Assembly: GCF_025567195.1 (NCBI RefSeq)
Contig: NZ_JAOQJF010000033.1
Coordinates: forward strand, 1 to 37,540
Origin: Alitiscatomonas aceti
GTDB taxonomy: Bacteria; Bacillota; Clostridia; Lachnospirales; Lachnospiraceae
Reading direction: 5' to 3'
DNA: 37,540 nucleotides
Positions 31,811 to 37,540 of the stretch are shown here, piece after piece. Within the stretch, counting starts at the first letter, position 1. Each line of letters opens with the position of its first letter. A program made the position numbers and the translations under genes. A model generated the notes under the pieces. It was not told the origin of the DNA. It saw only the letters and a program-made list of their open reading frames with translations, and ran no database searches.

Positions 31811-31972
31811 ACTTCCATTTTCCTTTCTTCTGGTATTGGTCTTTTCCAGTATCCGGCCTCCCGGCAGCCTGCAGCTTCGTTTGCTGGAGGCTGTTTTTCC
31901 GGTTCCCGGAAGCTTCGGAACCTCCGGATTCTGACTGGTCTGACTTCCGGTGCTGTGCGGCGCGTTCCGGAG
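31811..31972 (-). promoter_or_regulatory. Long structured leader of the DUF2508-GH13-glgB operon
   Basis: About 155 nt separate the likely start of transcription from the DUF2508 gene. The minus strand forms GGTTCC/GGAACC and a longer GCCTCC/GGGAGGC hairpin. I recognise no riboswitch class in it. Confidence 0.35.
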
Positions 31973-31973
31973 C

Positions 31974-32002
31974 ATTACAAAGGTTAATGGTAGTATTGTC
32001 TT
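31974..32002 (-). promoter_or_regulatory. Promoter of the DUF2508-GH13-glgB operon
   Basis: On the minus strand, AAGACA (31997-32002) lies 17 bp from TGTAAT (31974-31979). The match is weak but it is the best in the gap. Confidence 0.45.
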
Positions 32003-32018
32003 TTTATGGGCGAGATAT

Positions 32019-32429
32019 TCATTTACTGGAATTCTGCTGCAGCGCCTCGTTTAATCTGAGAAGCCGGTCGATGGCGGACTGGCTGGTCAGATGGTAATAA
32101 TTGCAGACGCCGCGTTTTTCCACAGCGATCAGCCCCGAATCCTTCAGGATCTTCAGATGATGGGAGACAGCCGGACGGGAAAGACTGGTTTTTTCTGTGA
32201 TCTCTTTCACGTTGAGACCGGGAGCGCGGCGTTTTTCAGATACGCTGCGGCTGCCTTTCTGTTCCGTCTCCGGGGATCTGCGGTCCTCCTCCACCTCATA
32301 AAGCTGCTGGATGATGGTCAGGCGGGTACTGTCGCCCAGGGCGATGAAAAGGGGGATACACTCCCTGAATGAAGTTTTTAACCGGCTTTCATCCGGCGTA
32401 TAGTCTTTGTCGTCCGGTTCCTGCGGCAT
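32019..32429 (-). CDS. ArsR-family winged-helix repressor
   Basis: The 136-residue regulator has the ArsR-type fold: FIALGDSTRLTIIQQLYEVE, then the recognition helix LSRPAVSHHLKILKDSGLI (about 83-101) and the wing KRGVCNYYHLT. An insertion of some 20 charged residues sits between helices 2 and 3. The metal-binding CxCxxD motif is absent, so it may sense something other than arsenic-type metals. GGAGGGCC precedes the ATG at 32429. Its target may be its own promoter or the adjacent leader region. Confidence 0.85.
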   Translation of the reverse strand: MPQEPDDKDYTPDESRLKTSFRECIPLFIALGDSTRLTIIQQLYEVEEDRRSPETEQKGSRSVSEKRRAPGLNVKEITEKTSLSRPAVSHHLKILKDSGLIAVEKRGVCNYYHLTSQSAIDRLLRLNEALQQNSSK

Positions 32430-32489
32430 AGGATGGCCCTCCTGTCTGTGTGTTCTGATTCCATTGGTTTAAAAATATAAACTAAATGT

Positions 32490-32518
32490 ATTCTAGCATT
32501 TTTTGAAAGATACGTCAA
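32490..32518 (-). promoter_or_regulatory. Promoter of the ArsR-family gene
   Basis: On the minus strand, TTGACG (32513-32518) lies 17 bp from TAGAAT (32490-32495). Confidence 0.65.
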
Positions 32519-32613
32519 TGTTTTGGATAAAACTTAGTAAAGTTATTATTCTGTACGAAAATTTTTTGTAGAATATTGCTGAAAATATAGAGGGCGATTT
32601 TACGGTTTTGAAA

Positions 32614-32642
32614 TTGACTTTTTTTCCTGTTTGGCCGATAAT
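32614..32642 (+). promoter_or_regulatory. Promoter of the tad operon
   Basis: TTGACT (32614-32619) and GATAAT (32637-32642) are 17 bp apart. The AT-rich interval 32519-32613 shows nothing else. Confidence 0.6.
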
Positions 32643-32655
32643 AGGAGCACATTCA

Positions 32656-32746
32656 GAAATGAGCTTCTTCATTTCCAGATCATTTCCAACCGGGCGTCCG
32701 CCCGGGACAGGACCGGCAGTTTCGCCGGAAGCCCCAGGATCGGGGC
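32656..32746 (+). promoter_or_regulatory. Structured leader of the tad operon, four short hairpins
   Basis: Four hairpins follow one another: GAAATGA/TCATTTC (32656-32675), CCGGGC/GCCCGG (32690-32705), CCGGC/GCCGG (32713-32728) and GCCCC/GGGGC (32731-32746). They lie between the promoter and the first gene. It does not match the c-di-GMP riboswitch consensus I know. Confidence 0.45.
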
Positions 32747-32791
32747 AGGATTCCAGAAAACAACAAAAATAAAGATGGGAGGTGTCTGCCC

Positions 32792-33307
32792 TTGGCAGTT
32801 TTATTTGTCGTACTGCTTTCAGCCGCTGTGACGGACTGAAGGTATGGGAAGGTGTTCCACTGGCAGATCCTTCTGGGGCTGGCAGGCGGGATTGTGGGAG
32901 CCATATGGGGAGCCGGGACCGGCGGAGATGTGTTTATATTGCTGGCGGGACTGGCGGCCCGGGTCATTGGTACATGTGCTGTATTTTATACCCTGTTTTT
33001 ATGCAGGATGCTGGGAGCCGGGGACATTAAGCTGATGGCTCTCTGTACAGGTCTTCTGGGTATGGGGCCGGGGCTCCTGGTGATCTTCACCGGGCTTTTT
33101 CTGGCCGCCCTCCGGGCGGCGGGGATGATCTGGCAGCAGGGCTCGCTGTGGATGCGGATGGAGCGGATCGGAACCTTTATCATCCGCTCCGGAAGGGAGG
33201 GGAAGCTCCTGGAATATCCGGGAAGGGAGGATAAACGGAATATCCTGCGGCTGGGTCCCTGGCTGTTCCTGGGATATTGTATATGGCTGGCTGGAAGATA
33301 TCTCTGA
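32792..33307 (+). pseudogene. Prepilin peptidase (A24, TadV/CpaA type), interrupted by TGA
   Basis: The frame reads from a TTG start at 32792 (GGGAGG nearby) through MAVLFVVLLSAAVTD, then TGA at 32837-32839, then RYGKVFHWQILLGLAGG onward in the same frame. A24 peptidases need two catalytic aspartates, one in the early xTD motif and one in GAGDIKLMA. Both are present, but the stop separates them. A restart at GTG 32852 would give a 151-residue protein lacking the first aspartate. The rest of the operon is intact. It may be a true nonsense mutation, a phase or read-through event, or a sequence error. Confidence 0.75.
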
Positions 33308-33321
33308 GGAGGTGAGGGAAG

Positions 33322-34338
33322 ATGAAAAAGATCATGGCAGTTTACGACGAGGATCCGTTTTATGCGGAACGGCTTTCTGATTATATCAACCGGAGGGAGG
33401 ACGGGATCTTTTCCGCCCGGGCCTTTACATCCAGGAAGCGGCTGGAGGAGTTTGCCAGGGACCATGGGATCGATGTGCTCCTTACGGGAACGCTGTCCGA
33501 AGGAGGCTTTCCAGGCCTCCCGTCGGTCCAGCGGATCCTTCTCACAGAGGAGGAAGTCCGGGCAGGGGAGGGAGGCGGGCATGGGATCTATAAATACCAG
33601 TCCGGCGACGATATCCTGCGGGAGGTGATGGCGGCCTACTGTGAAACGCCGGAAGGGAAAACGGATTTTCCTGGGCTTCCGGCTTCGGGGAAACGGATCA
33701 TCGGCGTGTATTCCCCGGTGGGAAGATGCGGGAAAACGTCATTGGCCCTGGCAATGGGCCAGCTTCTGGCCAGAGAGGAAAAGCTGCTGTTCATTACGCT
33801 GGATACGTTTACCGGTTTTTCCGGTCTTCTGGACGAGCAGTGGAAGCGGGATCTTTCGGATCTGATCTATTATTATAAGCAGGGCCGGTTCCACGGCCTT
33901 CAGCTTAATTCGGTCATTTACTATCTGGGAGATATGGCCTGGCTGCCTCCGATCCGTTTTCCGGATGATTATAACCAGATCACTTCAGAGGAAATGGCGG
34001 ATTTTCTGTTAAAGATCCTGGAGGAGGGAGGATATGGGACCCTGGTCCTGGATATTGGGAACTATGGGAGACAGGTCATGCCGCTTCTGGAGATCTGCCA
34101 GGCGGTCTATATGCCCATCCGGGAAGATGCCGTTTCCAGGGCCAAGCTCCAGGAGTTTGAGCAGTATGTGGAAAAAAGCGGGAAAAAGACGGTGGCGGGA
34201 AAATTCCATAAGATCCATGTTCCCATGGTCACAGGAATGAAGCGGATGGAGCATTTTCCGCAGGAGCTTTTGTGGGGGGATCTGGGAGATTTCGTCCGAG
34301 GGATGTTAAAGGGGCAGAGAGGGATATGGGAGAGCTGA
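33322..34338 (+). CDS. TadZ/CpaE-like localisation ATPase
   Basis: The 338-residue protein has an atypical receiver-like N-terminal domain (1-110), then a MinD/ParA-type ATPase with deviant Walker A GRCGKTS (134-140) after GVYSPV. TadZ proteins mark the cell position where a Tad pilus secretion system assembles. GAGGTGAGGGAAG precedes the ATG, 14 nt after the peptidase frame. Its end overlaps cpaF by 13 bp. Confidence 0.8.
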   Translation: MKKIMAVYDEDPFYAERLSDYINRREDGIFSARAFTSRKRLEEFARDHGIDVLLTGTLSEGGFPGLPSVQRILLTEEEVRAGEGGGHGIYKYQSGDDILREVMAAYCETPEGKTDFPGLPASGKRIIGVYSPVGRCGKTSLALAMGQLLAREEKLLFITLDTFTGFSGLLDEQWKRDLSDLIYYYKQGRFHGLQLNSVIYYLGDMAWLPPIRFPDDYNQITSEEMADFLLKILEEGGYGTLVLDIGNYGRQVMPLLEICQAVYMPIREDAVSRAKLQEFEQYVEKSGKKTVAGKFHKIHVPMVTGMKRMEHFPQELLWGDLGDFVRGMLKGQRGIWES

Positions 34339-35522
34339 TACAGGATCTGAAACGGGAGCTGCGGGAGGAGATCCTCCAGGGAATGTCCTATGAGCGCCAG
34401 ATGACGGATGAGGAGCTGGCCCAGGTCATCGACGGGAAGATCCTGGAGCAGATGGAGCGGGAACCCATGGCTCTCAGGGACAGGCTGAGACTTCAGAAGG
34501 AGCTGTTCGATTCCTTCCGGAGGCTGGATATCCTGCAGGAGCTGGTGGATGACCCGGGAATCACGGAGATCATGGTCAACGGCCCGGAGGAGGTGTTTGT
34601 GGAGACAGAAGGGAGGATCCGGAGATGGGAAAAATCCTTTGAATCCCGGGAACAGCTTCTGGAGCTGATCCGGCAGATCGTCAGCCGGGTCAACCGGACG
34701 GTCAATACGGCGTCCCCCATTGTGGATGCCAGGCTGGAGGACGGTTCGAGGGTCCATGTGGTGCTGGAGCCGGTGGCACTAAACGGACCGATCCTCACGA
34801 TCCGGAAATTCCCGGATCCGATCACCATGGACCGGCTTCTGGAATACGGGAGCGTCACAAGGGAGGCGGCGGACCTTTTAAAAATACTGGCGGCGGCCCG
34901 ATACAATATTTTTGTCAGCGGAGGCACGGGGGCGGGAAAGACGACCTTTTTAAACGCTCTTTCGGAGTTTATTCCTCCAGAAGAGCGGGTGATCACCATT
35001 GAGGATTCAGCGGAATTGAAGCTGGCCCACATTGAGAACCTGGTACGGCTGGAAACAAGAAACGCCAACGGGGAGGGCCAGGGAGCCATTGGGATCGGAA
35101 TGCTGATACGGGCGGCTTTGCGTATGAGACCGGACCGTATAGTGATCGGGGAGGTCCGGGGACAGGAGGCCGTGGACCTGCTCCAGGCCATGAACACCGG
35201 CCATGACGGGAGCTTTTGCACCGGCCATGCCAATAGCTGCCGGGATATGCTGGCCAGGCTGGAGACGATGGTCCTTATGGGGATGGAGCTTCCCCTGCCG
35301 GCCATAAGGAGCCAGATCGCGTCAGCTCTGGATGTGATGGTCCATGTGGCAAGAATGAGGGACAGGAGCCGGAAGGTGACGGCAATCGAGGAGGTGGTGG
35401 GAATTGAAAATGGTGAGATCGTCCTCAGACCTTTGTTTTCCCTGGACGGGGAGGGAGAGCTCCGAAAGGCCGGAGACCTCAGATGCCAGGAAAAGCTCAG
35501 AAGGGCAGGGTATGGATTATGA
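34326..35522 (+). CDS. cpaF: CpaF/TadA secretion ATPase
   Basis: At 398 residues it is the type II/IV-like ATPase that powers Tad pilus extension. It has Walker A GGTGAGKT (199-206), the acidic box TIEDSAEL, Walker B RIVIGEVRG, and the histidine box TGHDGSFCTGHANS. I prefer the ATG at 34326 (MGELIQDLKR) to the one at 34272 for its ribosome site and because it starts just inside the tadZ stop. It overlaps tadB by 11 bp. Confidence 0.92.
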   Translation: MGELIQDLKRELREEILQGMSYERQMTDEELAQVIDGKILEQMEREPMALRDRLRLQKELFDSFRRLDILQELVDDPGITEIMVNGPEEVFVETEGRIRRWEKSFESREQLLELIRQIVSRVNRTVNTASPIVDARLEDGSRVHVVLEPVALNGPILTIRKFPDPITMDRLLEYGSVTREAADLLKILAAARYNIFVSGGTGAGKTTFLNALSEFIPPEERVITIEDSAELKLAHIENLVRLETRNANGEGQGAIGIGMLIRAALRMRPDRIVIGEVRGQEAVDLLQAMNTGHDGSFCTGHANSCRDMLARLETMVLMGMELPLPAIRSQIASALDVMVHVARMRDRSRKVTAIEEVVGIENGEIVLRPLFSLDGEGELRKAGDLRCQEKLRRAGYGL

Positions 35523-36249
35523 GGTATACCGGCTGAGCAAAAAGGAGTGGCTGCTGTATGGAAGCCAGGGAATTGGGTATCTGGCGCTTCTTGACTTCGT
35601 ATTTTACAGAAGCGCGGCGCTGTTTGCGGTGCTGGCGCCTATGGGGATCTGCTATCCGCTTATCTTGAGGAAGGATCTGAAGCGGCGGCGGAAAGAGGCC
35701 TTAAAGCTCCAGTTCAAGGATGCGATCATTTCGGCTGCCTCCGGACTCAACGCAGGGTATTCGGTGGAAAATGCCTTTGCCGCTGCATTGGAGGAAATGG
35801 ACCGACTTTATGGGAAGGATTCTATGATATCCCAGGAGCTGCGCCTGATCCTCGCCAAGACCCGGATGAACCGGGCTTTCGGGGAGGCCCTGGGGGACTT
35901 TGCCAGGAGGAGCGGCCTGGAGGATATCCAGAGCTTTTCCGAGGTGTTTCTGGCAGCCCGGAAAAGCGGAGGGGAGTTGGTAAGGATCATTGCCAGGACA
36001 GCGGAGATCATCGCGGAAAAGATACGGATCCAGGAGGACATTATGACGGCCACAGCAGCCAGGCGGATGGAGCAGAGGATCATGAGCGCCATTCCGCTGC
36101 TGATCGTTTTTTATATCGAGCTTACGTCCCCGGGCTTTTTTGACCTTCTTTATGGGACGGCAGCCGGACGGGTGGTGATGACAGTATGTCTTGGAATTTA
36201 TTTAGGGGCCTGCAGCCTTTCAAAAAGGATCCTGGAGATCCGTATATGA
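35512..36249 (+). CDS. tadB: TadB-like type II secretion system F protein
   Basis: The 245-residue inner-membrane platform protein has two N-terminal helices (about 20-50), the T2SF domain (about 60-195, FKDAIISAASGLNAGYSVENAF) and C-terminal helices. It anchors the CpaF ATPase. I start it at the ATG at 35512 (MDYEVYRLSK), overlapping the cpaF end; the frame is open further upstream but only inside cpaF. Its stop overlaps the next start as ATGA. Confidence 0.88.
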   Translation: MDYEVYRLSKKEWLLYGSQGIGYLALLDFVFYRSAALFAVLAPMGICYPLILRKDLKRRRKEALKLQFKDAIISAASGLNAGYSVENAFAAALEEMDRLYGKDSMISQELRLILAKTRMNRAFGEALGDFARRSGLEDIQSFSEVFLAARKSGGELVRIIARTAEIIAEKIRIQEDIMTATAARRMEQRIMSAIPLLIVFYIELTSPGFFDLLYGTAAGRVVMTVCLGIYLGACSLSKRILEIRI

Positions 36250-37463
36250 GGGGAACGGTATACAGATATCTCCGGTATGGGGGATGCGCTGCCCTGGGAA
36301 TCGTTTTCTTTTTGGGAGCCGAAGCGGCGGATACAGACCGGCAGACTGTGGATAAAGGGATCTTAAAACGGAACCCATGGGGACAAAGGGATGCAGTATA
36401 CGAATTTTATGCGGAAGGACTGGAGGAGGGAGCTGTTGAACTGGCAGTAACGGTTCCGCCCCGGAGACTTTCCCCAAAGGAATTCCACCAGCGTATGCCA
36501 GAGATCTCGGAGATCCTCCTGTCCGGTATCCTGGGAAGCAATGTGTCTTTGGACCAGATCCGCACAGATCTGGAGCTGCCGGAGGAGCTTCCGGAATATG
36601 GGATCCAGGTGGAATGGGAATCGGAGAGGCCGGAGCTTCTGAGCAGCATGGGGCTTTTAAACCAGGAAGGGCTCCGGGGGGTGGACCCGTCCAGGGGGGA
36701 AACGTTCTCTTTGATGGCGGAGCTTTCATGCGGAGAGGAGAAGGAGCTGGTGACGGTCCCAGTCACCGTCCTTCCGGAGGAGATGACCCAGGGAGAGCGC
36801 CTGGCGGAAAGGATAGACAGTCTGGCGCTGGAGGATATGGAAAATGAGACGGTCCGGCTTATGGAAGAATTTGAAGGAGTCCCCATTACATACCGGAGAA
36901 AGGGACGGTTTCAGAATGCGGTCCTTCTGGTTTTGGGAGGCGTTCTGGCGGCCTGTCTCTGGATGAAGGAAAAAAATGACGAACAGGTCCAGAAAAAGAG
37001 AAGGGAGGAGAGCCTGACGGCAGCTTATCCGGACCTGGTCTCAGGCTTTCTGGTACTGACAGGGGCCGGTTATTCCATCCGCCAGGCCTGGAAAAAGACA
37101 GTCCAGGACCGGAAACAGTCGGAGACGCTTCCGTTTTCAGAGGTTTACCAGGAAATGCAGGTCACGTTGAACCAGATGGAGACGGGGACGCCGGAGGCTT
37201 TTGCATACGTCCGGTTTGGAAAACGCTGCGGACTCCGGTGTTACACGAGATTTTCCGGTATTCTGGAGAGCTCTCTGCGCACAGGTGGAAGCAGCCTCAG
37301 AAGCCTTCTGGAGCCGGAAATGGAAGAAGCCTTTAAGATACAGGCGGACCTGGCCCGGAGAAAGGGGGAGGAGGCGTCCACAAAGCTGCTGCTTCCCATG
37401 TTTGGGATGCTCGGAATCGTTATGGTAATGGTAACTGCGCCGGCGTTTTTCTCGCTGGGCTGA
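36246..37463 (+). CDS. tadC: TadC-like T2SF protein with an external Ig-like domain
   Basis: The 405-residue protein is longer than typical TadC (about 300). A first helix (about 10-28) is followed by some 190 extracytoplasmic residues, including IQVEWESERPELL and FSLMAELSCGEEKELVTVP. This pattern resembles atrophied bacterial Ig (aBig) domains. A second helix (about 226-245) leads to the cytoplasmic T2SF domain (LTAAYPDLVSGFLVLTGAGY) and a final helix. It pairs with TadB to form the pilus platform. The start at 36246 uses the ATGA overlap. The external domain may contact the pilin or the wall; that is inference. Confidence 0.82.
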   Translation: MRGTVYRYLRYGGCAALGIVFFLGAEAADTDRQTVDKGILKRNPWGQRDAVYEFYAEGLEEGAVELAVTVPPRRLSPKEFHQRMPEISEILLSGILGSNVSLDQIRTDLELPEELPEYGIQVEWESERPELLSSMGLLNQEGLRGVDPSRGETFSLMAELSCGEEKELVTVPVTVLPEEMTQGERLAERIDSLALEDMENETVRLMEEFEGVPITYRRKGRFQNAVLLVLGGVLAACLWMKEKNDEQVQKKRREESLTAAYPDLVSGFLVLTGAGYSIRQAWKKTVQDRKQSETLPFSEVYQEMQVTLNQMETGTPEAFAYVRFGKRCGLRCYTRFSGILESSLRTGGSSLRSLLEPEMEEAFKIQADLARRKGEEASTKLLLPMFGMLGIVMVMVTAPAFFSLG

Positions 37464-37540
37464 AAGCATTCTGGTGATATGTCAAGAACCTTTTGAAAAA
37501 GATTTTGATGTGTCTTTCCGAAAAAAGGGTAACCTTAATA
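37464..37540 (+). other. Start of the downstream tad region, no gene visible
   Basis: The last 77 bases after tadC contain no ribosome site with a convincing start codon. The operon's pilin and pseudopilin genes would be expected beyond the window edge. Confidence 0.3.

Noticed and set aside
32656..32746. c-di-GMP riboswitch before tad
   Set aside because: The conserved core and P1-P3 arrangement were not found; only simple hairpins are present.
32837..32839. TGA read as selenocysteine or tryptophan
   Set aside because: No stem-loop of the selenocysteine type follows, A24 peptidases are not selenoproteins, and other genes here use TGA as a normal stop.

Overview
The window looks like a chromosome segment of a Firmicute of the Lachnospiraceae / Clostridium cluster XIVa type. 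The reasons are moderately GC-rich genes with strong AGGAGG-type ribosome sites, sigma-A promoters, Opp-type peptide transport, a DUF2508 gene, an aBig-like domain in a Tad protein, and type I toxin genes of the Firmicute holin-like kind. This assignment is inference; no rRNA or tRNA gene was seen.

Layout. (1) 1-2346: the start of an IS3-type transposase gene cuts off a MATE exporter gene, followed by a CDF cation transporter (minus) and a Bcp peroxiredoxin (plus). (2) 2379-6807: an AT-richer PLD/helicase/DUF3427 gene overlaps a NUDIX gene, followed by a P1-family peptidase. (3) 6877-11353: two tandem amidohydrolase paralogs, the second of which has lost its metal ligands, diverge from a regulator with a sigma-54-activator fold, a degenerate ATPase and a winged-helix-like tail. 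(4) 11561-18128: a small membrane protein and a five-gene peptide ABC transporter operon. (5) 18277-19006: two tandem copies of a compact type I toxin-antitoxin locus. Each has a 30-residue membrane toxin, a convergent antisense RNA of about 100 nt and terminal inverted repeats. (6) 19015-25089: an M20 amidohydrolase, a small unknown protein, an HD-LarE fusion, an intact MATE exporter and a second M20 peptidase. (7) 25181-32429: a two-component system, a glycogen-type operon (DUF2508, GH13, GlgB) and an ArsR-type repressor. (8) 32614-37463: the start of a Tad pilus operon behind a structured leader, with a prepilin peptidase broken by an in-frame TGA, then TadZ, CpaF, TadB and an enlarged TadC.

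How the genes fit together. Blocks 3, 4 and the two M20 enzymes suggest uptake and hydrolysis of peptides or N-acylated amino acids, with the divergent regulator as the likely switch. The helicase/NUDIX pair has the look of a transferred accessory or defence module. The toxin pair is the best candidate for a little-described system: the toxin is almost identical in both copies, while the antisense RNA linker and hairpin have diverged with pairing preserved.
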